Origin: Archangium sp.
Lineage (GTDB): Bacteria > Myxococcota > Myxococcia > Myxococcales > Myxococcaceae
Assembly (NCBI GenBank): GCA_030681645.1
Contig: JAUXRX010000001.1
Coordinates: 124,001-188,000 of the forward strand
Direction: 5' to 3'
DNA length: 64,000 nucleotides
The position numbers were made by a program, and so were the translations under genes. Positions 41,370 to 49,074 of the stretch are shown here, piece by piece. The notes under the pieces are model-generated. The model saw nothing but the letters and a program-made list of their open reading frames with translations. It had not been told where the DNA came from and searched no databases. Numbering within the stretch: position 1 is the first letter of the stretch; every line of letters begins with the position of its first letter.

Positions 41370-43646
41370 TCACCGCGTCGCGAAGGTGCTGAGGTTCCCG
41401 CCGTTCTCGTTGCCCTGTGCATCCACCAGCGCGCCCGGCGCCAGCTGCAGCTCGTAGCGCCCCGTCTGCGTCAACACCGCGCTCACCCAGGCGCTCTCCG
41501 TCGGGCTCCAGGTGAGCGTCACGGTCGATGAGGTGTTGTCGGGCGCGAGCAGCGTGCCGGTCGCCGTTCCACCCCGCGCCAGCGCGCCGTCCCTCGGGTT
41601 CGAGTCCATGTCGCGCACCCGCCAGGCGCCCACCACGTCGTTCAGGCCCATCACGTACTGCGTCGGGTTCGGCGGAAACCGCGCCTCCACCGCGTACCGG
41701 CCATCGCTGGTGATGCGGCCCGTCACCCGCGCGCCCACGCTGGTGTTCTTCCGCACGGTGAAGGCCCGGCTGATCAACTCGTACGTCGACTGTGCGCCCC
41801 CCACCTTCGTGGCCCCGCGCGCCACCAGCCGGTAGCGGCCCAACGCCGTCGAGGGAATCGTCTCGAACTTCACGCTCCACAGGTGCCGCCGGGTGGTCGC
41901 GTCGGGCTCGGCTTTGTACGTCGGCGTCGAGGCGTAGCGGAGCATCAGCTCGGGTCCGTTGATCACCAGCCGCGTCGCGCTCGCGTGCACCGGCACGAAG
42001 CCCGCGCCCTCGTCGCGCTCCAGCGACACGCGCGGAGTGCCCAGCGCCGGGTCTCCGCCCTCGAACTCGAACGCGTGGGTATCCAGCCGCTCGGCGTCCA
42101 AAGGCTCGGTCACCACCGCCGCGGCGCCCGTCGAGTCCGTCACCGCGCGCGCCGTCGCAGGCGGCACTGCCGCGAGGTCCGCCGGCTCCTGCGGCTCGTC
42201 GATGGTGGCCACGAAGCTGTCGAGCTGCCCCAGCAGGTAGGGCCCGAACTTCCACCCGTACGCCGACACGGTGGGCTCGTAGCCGCCGCGCAGCCAGTCG
42301 TCTTCCTCGAGCAGGTAGCCGTAGTGGTCCTGCGCGTAGCCCACCGGCAGCACCGTGGTGGCGCCCAGCGGCGCGAGCGCGCTCACCATCTTCCGCGACA
42401 GCCCGGTGCCCGGCTCACCCGGCAACGAGAAGAAGAGCAGGTCTCCGATGCGCACCAGCGACAGCGCCGTCTTGAAGGGCTTGCGCGGCTCGAGGGGAAG
42501 ACAGAACACGCCGCCGTCCGCGGGGTCCGACTTCACCGCGCCGCACGCGCCGGGCCCGCCGGCCGCGCACTGAATGCCGCCCCACTCGGGGAACTCGCCC
42601 TTCGCGTAGCCGAAGGCTTCCCGGGTGAGCAGCACGCCCCGCTCGCGGAAGTCCAGGCGCGCCTTCGCCGCTGCCACCCCGGGAAGGGCCCGCGCGTACG
42701 CCGCCTGCGCCAGCACCGCCTGGGCGCGCCCCTGCCGCTCGAGCTGCTGGAGCTCGTCGTGGCCGAACGGTCCACCCCGCGGCGACACGTCGCCCGCGGC
42801 GCCCTGCACGTACATCACGGGAATGCCCAGCGCGTCAGACGCGTAGAGCTCGAGCGCGCCCGGCGCCTCGGTCGACTGCAGGGTGTTGTCGCTGCCCAGC
42901 ACCGTGCCGTGCATGGCGTAGTGCAGCAGGGCGCTGAGCGGCCGCACCGGCGCGCCGGCCTCGTCGACCTCGTCGATGCGCACCACGGTGAGCGCGGTGT
43001 CGCGGAAGTCGTAGCCGTAGACGGGGTCGTTCTCGCAGCGGCGGTCGTTGTTGAAGTCACCCGCCTCGACGCTGGCGACGCCCACGCTCACCGGCTTGAG
43101 CGCGCCGAAGGCCTCCGCGATGGCCTCGACGATGGCCGCGGTCATGCGCGTCTCCACCTCGGGGTCGTAGTGGTCCATCACCAGCGAGACGAAGTCGGTG
43201 CCGGTGGCCGAGCCCAGCCGCGCCGGCGGCATGATGCGCGCGGGCCCGGCGTGGGTGTGGGTGGCGTGCATGAAGACGTTCGCCGGCTCGCCTGCGGCGG
43301 TGAGCGTGGCGATGAGCCGGCTGCGCAGCGAGGGCGTGGTGATGGTGGTGTCGAGGCGGATGAAGGCCAGGCGCGTCAGCCCGTTGGTGAGCGCCACCAC
43401 CCGCACCGTCGGCTCGGTGTGCACGCCCTGGCTGGCGGGGAACTGCTTCGCCCAGGGAGAACCGGGGTCGCTCGAGGGCCGGGTGCGCAGGTAGCCGCCC
43501 ATGGCGATGCCCACCGGGAGGTCGAGGCGCCGGGTGGCGACGCCGGCCTGCAGGGGTCCCGGCTCTGGCGGCGGAGGCGGCTTCGGAGGCGGACACGCAG
43601 TGAGGACCAGCAGCGAGATGAGCGCGAGGGGGCGAAGCGACGACAT
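41370..43646 (-). CDS. Neutral ceramidase-like lipoprotein
   Basis: 758 aa. Leader SLLVLTACPPPKPP gives a lipobox and Pro-rich spacer. The neutral/alkaline ceramidase fold is indicated by QAGVATRRLDLPVGIAMGGY, FMHATHTHAGPARI (metal His pair), YAMHGTVLGSDN and VMYVQGAAGDVSPRG, in the family's order. A C-terminal domain follows (about 500-758) with Ig-like strands. It may hydrolyse sphingolipids or related N-acyl lipids at the cell surface; myxobacteria do make sphingolipids. ATG 43646 has TAGGTG upstream; GTG 43655 is the alternative. Confidence 0.85.
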   Translation of the reverse strand: MSSLRPLALISLLVLTACPPPKPPPPPEPGPLQAGVATRRLDLPVGIAMGGYLRTRPSSDPGSPWAKQFPASQGVHTEPTVRVVALTNGLTRLAFIRLDTTITTPSLRSRLIATLTAAGEPANVFMHATHTHAGPARIMPPARLGSATGTDFVSLVMDHYDPEVETRMTAAIVEAIAEAFGALKPVSVGVASVEAGDFNNDRRCENDPVYGYDFRDTALTVVRIDEVDEAGAPVRPLSALLHYAMHGTVLGSDNTLQSTEAPGALELYASDALGIPVMYVQGAAGDVSPRGGPFGHDELQQLERQGRAQAVLAQAAYARALPGVAAAKARLDFRERGVLLTREAFGYAKGEFPEWGGIQCAAGGPGACGAVKSDPADGGVFCLPLEPRKPFKTALSLVRIGDLLFFSLPGEPGTGLSRKMVSALAPLGATTVLPVGYAQDHYGYLLEEDDWLRGGYEPTVSAYGWKFGPYLLGQLDSFVATIDEPQEPADLAAVPPATARAVTDSTGAAAVVTEPLDAERLDTHAFEFEGGDPALGTPRVSLERDEGAGFVPVHASATRLVINGPELMLRYASTPTYKAEPDATTRRHLWSVKFETIPSTALGRYRLVARGATKVGGAQSTYELISRAFTVRKNTSVGARVTGRITSDGRYAVEARFPPNPTQYVMGLNDVVGAWRVRDMDSNPRDGALARGGTATGTLLAPDNTSSTVTLTWSPTESAWVSAVLTQTGRYELQLAPGALVDAQGNENGGNLSTFATR

Positions 43647-43692
43647 GCACGACACCTACCCCATCAGCGCGCTCCGGTTCCATCGCGGCACC

Positions 43693-43746
43693 CCGTTCAT
43701 CCCGAGCGGCGTCGGGGGATGAGGCTCCCCGAGCGGAGTCGAGGGG
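43693..43746. repeat. Family B repeats, two partial copies
   Basis: CCGTTCATCCCGAGCGGCGT then GGGGGATGAGGCTCCCCGAG and CGGAGTCGAGGGG. Two overlapping half-elements between the ceramidase-like and kinase genes, which share a strand. Confidence 0.75.
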
Positions 43747-45147
43747 TCACCGCTTCTTCAGGCTGACCTCGACCGGCGCCAGCTCGCCCGGCTGCAGGGT
43801 GCGCTTCACCGCCTGAAACCCCGGCGCGCTCACCTCGAGCTCCACCGCGTGCAGCGCGGGCAGGTCGCCCGCCCACGGCGTCTTGCCCAGCACCGTCTCG
43901 CCGTACTTCACCGTCGCGCCCGGGGGCGTGCTGGTCACCAGCACCTGCCGCAAGGTCGAGGGTGCCGGGCCGCGCGCGCGAAAGGCGACGCTGGCCGCCA
44001 CCAACAGGGCAACGCCGAGCACGCCCACCACCAGCGGCCAGCGCGCCCGCTTCACCTCGGGCACGGCGACCGGCTCGGGCGCCCGAGCCGCAGGGTTGAG
44101 CTCGAGCGCGGGCCCTTCCTCGAGGGCAATCTCTTCGCCCATGGACACGGGACGCGGTTCCGCCGGCCGCGCGACGGCGCTCGCCTTCGTCGGCCCGGCC
44201 GGCGCGGGGAGGGGCTGCAGCTCGGCGGCCGGCGCCAGGCGCTCCACCCAATTGCCGATGACGCGGGTGGTGATGCTCGAGGTGCCCGCGGAGGCGAGGC
44301 GCTCCAGGTCGAGCGCGAGGTCCTGGCAGTCGGGGTAGCGCTCCCGCGGCTCGCGGCGCAGGCAACGGGCCACCACGGCGATCAGCTCCGGGGACAGGTC
44401 CTGGCGCAGCGAGGCCAGCGGGGGGTATTCGCCGTGCACGATGGCGTGCACCGTCTGCCCCTCGTTGTCTTCGGGGAAGGGCCGGCGCAGCGTCAGCGCC
44501 TCGTAGAGCGAGACGCCCAGCGCCCACACGTCGATGGCCGGGCTCAGCGGCTCGCCGAGCACCTGCTCGGGCGCGAGGTAGCGCAGCTTGCCGCGCACCA
44601 CGTCGGGGCTGGTGGTGCTCACCTCGTTCATCGCGCGGGCGATGCCGAAGTCGGCCAGCTTCACCGCGCCCTGGCGCGAGAGCAGCACGTTCTCGGGAGA
44701 GACGTCGCGGTGCACCAGGTCGAGGGGCCGGCTGGTGCCGGGGTCGACGGCGGAGTGCACGGCGGCCAGCGCCTCGGCCACCTGCGAGAAGATGCGCGAG
44801 ACGAGCCGGGCGTCGGGGCGCTCATCGAGCCGCGCCGCTTCTCTGAGCAGCGTGCGCAGGCTGGCGCCCTCCACGTGCTCCATCACCAGGTACGCGGCGC
44901 CCGTCTCGTCGACGCCGAAGTCGGACACCGTGGCGATGTGCGGGTGAGAGAGGAACGAGGCGAAGCGCGCTTCCTGCTCGAAGAGCCGCAGGAACTCGGG
45001 CTGCGCGGCGTACTGCGGGAGCACCCGCTTGATCACCACCCGCCGCTCGAAGCCGCTGGTGCCGTCGAGCCGCGCGAGGAAGACCTCGGCCATGCCGCCG
45101 GTGGCGAGCTTGCCCAGCAAGGTGTACCGGCCCAGCGTCTGGCTCAT
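43747..45147 (-). CDS. Hanks-type Ser/Thr kinase with C-terminal PEGA domain
   Basis: 466 aa. Kinase domain 7-280: ATGGMAEVFLAR loop, Lys40 in VVIKRV, Glu59, HRDVSPENV (146-154), DFGIAR 166-171, YLAPEQVLGE. A linker and one span (about 357-377, WPLVVGVLGVALLVAAS) put the last 85 residues outside. That tail reads STPPGATVKYGETVLGKTPW followed by ELEVSAPGFQAVKRTL, a PEGA domain. A receptor kinase, probably of envelope signals. Catalytic residues are intact. Confidence 0.95.
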   Translation of the reverse strand: MSQTLGRYTLLGKLATGGMAEVFLARLDGTSGFERRVVIKRVLPQYAAQPEFLRLFEQEARFASFLSHPHIATVSDFGVDETGAAYLVMEHVEGASLRTLLREAARLDERPDARLVSRIFSQVAEALAAVHSAVDPGTSRPLDLVHRDVSPENVLLSRQGAVKLADFGIARAMNEVSTTSPDVVRGKLRYLAPEQVLGEPLSPAIDVWALGVSLYEALTLRRPFPEDNEGQTVHAIVHGEYPPLASLRQDLSPELIAVVARCLRREPRERYPDCQDLALDLERLASAGTSSITTRVIGNWVERLAPAAELQPLPAPAGPTKASAVARPAEPRPVSMGEEIALEEGPALELNPAARAPEPVAVPEVKRARWPLVVGVLGVALLVAASVAFRARGPAPSTLRQVLVTSTPPGATVKYGETVLGKTPWAGDLPALHAVELEVSAPGFQAVKRTLQPGELAPVEVSLKKR

Positions 45148-45164
45148 CGGCGCCGCGAGTGTTG

Positions 45165-45252
45165 ATCGAAATGGCGATCGAGCCCATCACCGAGAGGGGT
45201 CGGTCAAGAAGGCGGACTGCAAAGTTCATCCCGAGCGGAGTCGAGGGATGCG
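45165..45252. repeat. Family B copy with inverted trailing module
   Basis: GATCGAAATGGCGATCGAGC with CCATCACCGAGAG, and after a gap TTCATCCCGAGCGGAGTCGA. Between the kinase start and the 57-aa peptide gene. Confidence 0.65.
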
Positions 45253-45277
45253 CACCCAGGCACCCAGCGACCGGCAA

Positions 45278-45451
45278 TCAATCGGGGTTCTCCTTCTTCA
45301 CCACCTTCGTGGCCTGGGCGCGGCGGCGCCCCTCGAGCAGCTTGTGGAAGAGTTCGCCCACCGGCACCGGAATGACGAGGAGCATCAACAGAAACCCTGC
45401 GCGCAGCAGGTTGAGCAGCACGCGCCCGCAGGCGCGGAAGAATCGGGACAT
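45278..45451 (-). CDS. 57-aa single-span membrane protein
   Basis: MSRFFRACGRVLLNLLRAGF then LLMLLVIPVPVGELFHKLLE and a basic tail GRRRAQATKVVKKENPD. One hydrophobic helix (about residues 16-31) with Arg before and after. Start ATG 45451, stop TGA at 45278. No strong ribosome site, but the composition is protein-like. No known family. Confidence 0.6.
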   Translation of the reverse strand: MSRFFRACGRVLLNLLRAGFLLMLLVIPVPVGELFHKLLEGRRRAQATKVVKKENPD

Positions 45452-45507
45452 GGTGAGACTCTGAGTTGAGTGAAGGGCACGAACGACGAGGGCGACCCCG
45501 TCGGTGC

Positions 45508-45777
45508 TCAGATCAACCAGGCGCGGTGCAGCAGGTACCGCCTCGAGCTCGCTGCTTCCGCACCGACGCGCCGGAACGACGCGCTTCCGCGCGTCCAGGC
45601 CCGGGTCGGAAAAGCCGCGGGCTCGACCCGCGCTTCAGGCGCCTCGCTCGGAGACGGCTGGGCGCCTGCCGTCTGGACGACGCGGTCTGCTTCCACCGCG
45701 GCGAGCGGCGCGACGAAGCCCATCAACGCCAGCAGGGCCAGGGCGAGTCGGCTCAGCAGGGAAGAGGAACGGCGCAC
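45508..45777 (-). CDS. Small secreted protein, unknown
   Basis: 89 aa. The leader MRRSSSLLSRLALALLALMG ending in FVAPLAAVEA is a convincing Sec signal peptide (cleavage near ALA/AVEA). The mature part is about 60 residues, Ala/Arg/Ser-rich, without cysteines. Composition bias means it could be a chance frame. It sits 56 nt upstream of the 57-aa peptide gene on the same strand. Confidence 0.5.
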   Translation of the reverse strand: MRRSSSLLSRLALALLALMGFVAPLAAVEADRVVQTAGAQPSPSEAPEARVEPAAFPTRAWTRGSASFRRVGAEAASSRRYLLHRAWLI

Positions 45778-45861
45778 GGGCCGAGCTTAACCACAAAAGG
45801 GCCGGTGGCTGGTGCAGCTGCCGCCCGGAAGGATGGGCCGGCGCCGTTGGCGTCGGTCACT

Positions 45862-46557
45862 TCACTTCATGCCGACGAACAGCGTCTGCACGTCGTCGTC
45901 TTCGTCCATCGCCGCCAGGAACTTCTCGACCTGCTCCCGGTGCTCGGGCGCCACGGTGACCGGGTTCTTCGCGCGCCACACCAGCGCGGCCGATTCGACC
46001 TTCCAGCCCGCGGCCTCCAGCGCCTTGCGCACGGCGTCGAGGTCGTGCGCCTCGGTGTAGAAGTGGGTGACGCCCTCTTCCCCGGCCTCCAGGTCCTGCG
46101 CGCCGGCCTCGATGGCGGCGGTCTCGGGGTCGACCCCCGCGGGGCCCTTCGCGTCGATGGCGCCGAGGCGAGCGAAGTCCCACGAGATGGCGCCTGAGGC
46201 GGCGAGCTGCCCGTTGCGGAAGTGCTGGCGGATGTTGCTCGCGGTGCGGGTGCGGTTGTCGGTGAGGCACTCGACGATGATCGGCACCTGGTGGGGCGCG
46301 AAGCCCTCATAGGTGACGGTCTCGTAGGTCACCTCGTCGTCGAGCTGGCCCGAGCCCTTCTTGATGACGCGCTCGAGCGTGTCCTTCGTCATCGAGACCT
46401 TCTTGGCGAACTCGATGGCGATGCGCAGGCGCGCGTTGGTCGACGGGTCAGCCCCGGCCTTGGCGGCCATGAGGAGTTCCTTGGCGGCCTTGCTCAGCAG
46501 CTTGCCCTTCGCCGCGGAGTTCGCCTCCTTGCCCTTCAGCTTCCATTGAGCGCCCAT
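45862..46557 (-). CDS. YebC/PmpR-family protein
   Basis: 231 aa. It matches the YebC/TACO1 family: MGAQWKLKGKEANSAAKGKL start, ADPSTNARLRIAIEFAKKVSMTKDTLERVIKKG, the Y-E-G-F-A-P segment and IIVECLTDNRTRTASNIRQHF, with a C-terminal acidic domain ending VQTLFVGMK. Family members have been linked to transcription control and to relief of ribosome stalling at prolines. The start KWAQWK differs slightly from the usual MAGHSKW but is complete. Family A repeat just upstream. Confidence 0.93.
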   Translation of the reverse strand: MGAQWKLKGKEANSAAKGKLLSKAAKELLMAAKAGADPSTNARLRIAIEFAKKVSMTKDTLERVIKKGSGQLDDEVTYETVTYEGFAPHQVPIIVECLTDNRTRTASNIRQHFRNGQLAASGAISWDFARLGAIDAKGPAGVDPETAAIEAGAQDLEAGEEGVTHFYTEAHDLDAVRKALEAAGWKVESAALVWRAKNPVTVAPEHREQVEKFLAAMDEDDDVQTLFVGMK

Positions 46558-46586
46558 GGACGGGGTAATAGTCCACGGGTCCCAGG

Positions 46587-46620
46587 GTGTCTCCCTCTCC
46601 CCGAGGGGGGAGAGGGCAAG
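46587..46620. repeat. Family A palindrome
   Basis: TGTCTCCCTCTCCCCGAGGG then GGGAGAGGGCAAG, the same unit as at 11104. Between the zinc-ribbon protein stop and the YebC start. Confidence 0.82.
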
Positions 46621-46628
46621 ACCAACCT

Positions 46629-47831
46629 TCACCGGCTGGGCGTCACCACCACACCATCGAGCGTGAACAAGCCCTGCTCGGTGTGCAGCGGGTGCCTGGT
46701 CCCCGGGGCGAACTTCGCAAACGCCGCCTCATCAGGAGGAGCGATGGAGAGGGTCTGTGACTCGTCATACGAGAGCTCGACCGAATACGTCTCCCGGCGC
46801 GTCTCGCGTTCCTTCTCGCCCTCGCCCAGGCCCTTGTTCAGGTTCGACTCAGGCCACCTGCAGGTGACGTCGGTGCCGGCGGCGCGCACGGTGCGAGCGG
46901 GCAGCCATTCCCAGCGCACCCACGAGAAGGCCTCGGCGTAGCGCGGCTCGCTGCGGTACTTCGAGACCTGGCGGGTGCGTGATTCCGAGCGCGTCTTCGG
47001 GATCTGCCTGGTGCGCCGCTCGTTGCAGTACTTCGTGGTGCAGCTCCGCCCTCCGCCGGAGCACACGGTCTTGCAGGTGGCGAAGCCGTTCTTGTTGCTC
47101 TTGCAGCTCTCGTGGCAGCTCTTCGGCGTCGACGTGCAGTCCTGCCCGCACGAGACGCGCTCGGTGTACGACTCGGTGCGGTAGCCGTCGGGCACCTGCA
47201 CGGAGTAGCGCTCGGTCTCGAAGTGGTCGAACACCTGCTCCTGGTGGTGCTCGCGCTGGCCCAGCGACTTCACCTCGAGCGCGTCGGTGGGGATGCTCTC
47301 CTTGAAGCCGTCGTGGGCGACCGCCTGCCAGCGCTCGACGGCGATGGTGCGTTCCCACTTCACGTCGGCGACGCGGGCCTCGAAGTCCTTGGGGCGGTTC
47401 TGGTTCCAGGCGATGAGCGCGCCGGCGCCGATGCAGCTGATCAGCGCGAGCACGGCCCCACCGGCAGCGAGCTTGAGCATGCGGCGGTCAGGCGGGGGGC
47501 CCGCGGGCAGCGGCCTGGGCGCGGGGGGAGGAGGCGCTTCGTCGGGCACCTCTTCGCCCTCGAGCGCCGAGGCTCCGCAGCTCGCACAGCCCCGGTCGGT
47601 GCGGCGTTGATCAGACCCGCAGTACGCGCAGCGCCAGTCGGGACCGGCGGAGGCCATCAGCAGGAGCGACGCCTCGGTGACGGAGGCCGCCTTCGACGGG
47701 TCCTCCGGCATCTCGTACTCTTCGGAGCCGTCCTTGGGGTTGTTGCATTTCTGACAGACCTTGAAGCGCCCGAGGTTCTTCGCGCTGCAGCTGCTGCAGC
47801 GCCACGTCATCTCGATCTGTCGGCTGCCCAT
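46629..47831 (-). CDS. Zinc-ribbon membrane protein (RanBP-type fingers)
   Basis: 400 aa. The N-terminus has a RanBP2-like finger, WRCSSCSAKNLGRFKVCQKC (Cys4), and a second Cys4 ribbon WRCAYCGSDQRRTDRGCASC (about residues 66-85). A Pro-rich linker precedes a single span (about 118-140, LAAGGAVLALISCIGAGALIA). The outer part contains a striking stretch with ten or so Cys (VSCGQDCTSTPKSC; GFATCKTVCSGGGRSCTTKYC) between RT-SE-rich repeats. The fingers may bind protein or RNA inside the cell. Unknown function. Start is 1 nt from the barrel gene stop, so the two are co-transcribed. Confidence 0.82.
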   Translation of the reverse strand: MGSRQIEMTWRCSSCSAKNLGRFKVCQKCNNPKDGSEEYEMPEDPSKAASVTEASLLLMASAGPDWRCAYCGSDQRRTDRGCASCGASALEGEEVPDEAPPPPAPRPLPAGPPPDRRMLKLAAGGAVLALISCIGAGALIAWNQNRPKDFEARVADVKWERTIAVERWQAVAHDGFKESIPTDALEVKSLGQREHHQEQVFDHFETERYSVQVPDGYRTESYTERVSCGQDCTSTPKSCHESCKSNKNGFATCKTVCSGGGRSCTTKYCNERRTRQIPKTRSESRTRQVSKYRSEPRYAEAFSWVRWEWLPARTVRAAGTDVTCRWPESNLNKGLGEGEKERETRRETYSVELSYDESQTLSIAPPDEAAFAKFAPGTRHPLHTEQGLFTLDGVVVTPSR

Positions 47832-47832
47832 C

Positions 47833-48387
47833 TCAGAAGGCGAACAGGATCCCGGCCTTGAAGCCCGGGTAGCCGGCCTCGGCGCGCAGGCCGAAGCTGC
47901 TCGAGAACATGTAGTTGATGCCGACGACGCTCACCCAGTCCGGGAACACGGGGGAGATCCAACCCGGGTGAATCTTCAGCGCGATGCCGACCTTCGCGTA
48001 GGCCGCGAACTTGTCGGTGATGTGGAAGGTCCACAGCGCGCAGACGGGGATCGTGAGGGAGAACGGCGCGTAATAGAAGAAGATGGTCGCGTCGGCGCCG
48101 AAGTCGATGCCGAACTCGTCGTTGACGGGCGGAATGAAGCCGTCCTTCACCAGCGGGATGTAGAAGCTCGCGCCAGCGCCGATGCCGAAGCCGCCGTAGT
48201 AGTGGCCGTAGGGGAGGATGGCGTGGATGCCCAGGAGCATCGGGCGCTCATGCGACGACGCGTCGAGCAGGAAGCCCGAGCGACGCATGCCCGACCCGCC
48301 GCTCTCCGGGGGAGGAGCCTCGTCTTCGGCGAAGGCGAGCGAGGAAACCACGACAGCCAGGAGCGCCACCCGTGTGAGGTTCTTCAT
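47833..48387 (-). CDS. Outer-membrane beta-barrel protein
   Basis: 184 aa. Signal peptide MKNLTRVALLAVVVSSLAFA, then a short linker (EDEAPPPESGGSG). From residue 50 alternating strands (MLLGIHAILPYGHYYGGFGI; FGIDFGADATIFFYYAPFSL; DKFAAYAKVGIALKI; FGLRAEAGYPGFKAGILF) end in AGILFAF, the aromatic C-terminus recognised by the BAM complex. About eight strands are expected. Co-transcribed with the zinc-ribbon protein downstream. Confidence 0.87.
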   Translation of the reverse strand: MKNLTRVALLAVVVSSLAFAEDEAPPPESGGSGMRRSGFLLDASSHERPMLLGIHAILPYGHYYGGFGIGAGASFYIPLVKDGFIPPVNDEFGIDFGADATIFFYYAPFSLTIPVCALWTFHITDKFAAYAKVGIALKIHPGWISPVFPDWVSVVGINYMFSSSFGLRAEAGYPGFKAGILFAF

Positions 48388-48474
48388 GAGGCCATATTTA
48401 GCGCGCGGCGCGAGAGGGTCACTCGGAAAAGCTGGGTAGTCATGCACAACTAATGAATCCCAAGAGAAAGCCAC

Positions 48475-49011
48475 TCAGCCCCAGCTGATCTGAAACCTGG
48501 CCGAGTGCCCGTCGAAGTCCGAGACGATCACCATCGGGTTCTTCGCCCCGGTGATGATCAGCCCCTGCTGAATCACCCCGGCGACGTAGTGGGGGTTGCC
48601 GTTGCACTCGTTGATGGTGCCTTCCCAGCTGGTGAGGCTGGTGGGCGCGAGGTCGGCCTGGATGTAGTTGTTGCCGCTGCCCAGGGTGCTGTTGATGCGC
48701 TTGAGCACGCGGACCGGGCCCATCAGGCGCATCACGGCGATGACCGCCTTGCCCATCACGGTCTCTTCGTGGCGGAGCAGCACCGCGTTCCCGAGCTGCC
48801 GGAAGCGCTCGTCTTCCGAGCCCTCGAAGAGCTCGGTGGCGGCGAGCTTGAGCGCGTCCTTCCACTGCGCGTGGGGCACGCTCCTCGGCTTGCCGTTCAG
48901 GTCGATGCCCAGCGCCTTGAGGCGCTGCTGCAGCGGCGGCGTGATGCGTTCGCGGAGGGCCTTGAAGAAGAGGCCCTCGACGGTGTGCTCGTAGACGAAC
49001 CAGTCGGACAT
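48475..49011 (-). CDS. TIGR02265/DUF2378 family protein
   Basis: 178 aa. The family is a large paralogous group in myxobacteria. Diagnostic parts are VEGLFFKALRERITPPLQQR near the start, RQLGNAVLLRHEETVMGKAV in the middle and NECNGNPHYVAGVIQQGLII followed by RFQISWG at the end. The fold is thought to be related to heme-NO-binding/4-vinyl-reductase domains, with no known ligand. No membrane span. It lies between a barrel gene and a kinase gene, all on the minus strand. Confidence 0.88.
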   Translation of the reverse strand: MSDWFVYEHTVEGLFFKALRERITPPLQQRLKALGIDLNGKPRSVPHAQWKDALKLAATELFEGSEDERFRQLGNAVLLRHEETVMGKAVIAVMRLMGPVRVLKRINSTLGSGNNYIQADLAPTSLTSWEGTINECNGNPHYVAGVIQQGLIITGAKNPMVIVSDFDGHSARFQISWG

Positions 49012-49019
49012 GGAAACCT

Positions 49020-49062
49020 GTCTCCCTCTCCCCGAGGGGGAGAGGGTTGGGGAGAGGGCAAA
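49020..49062. repeat. Family A palindrome, full unit
   Basis: TGTCTCCCTCTCCCCGAGGG and GGAGAGGGTTGGGGAGAGGG, then CAAACAG. The complete unit, between the kinase stop and the TIGR02265 start. Confidence 0.85.
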
Positions 49063-49074
49063 CAGTCCACGACA

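Noticed and set aside
41883..43766. 627-codon plus-strand frame
   Set aside because: Antisense to the ceramidase-like gene with conserved metal motifs; Arg/Val/Gly-rich shadow.
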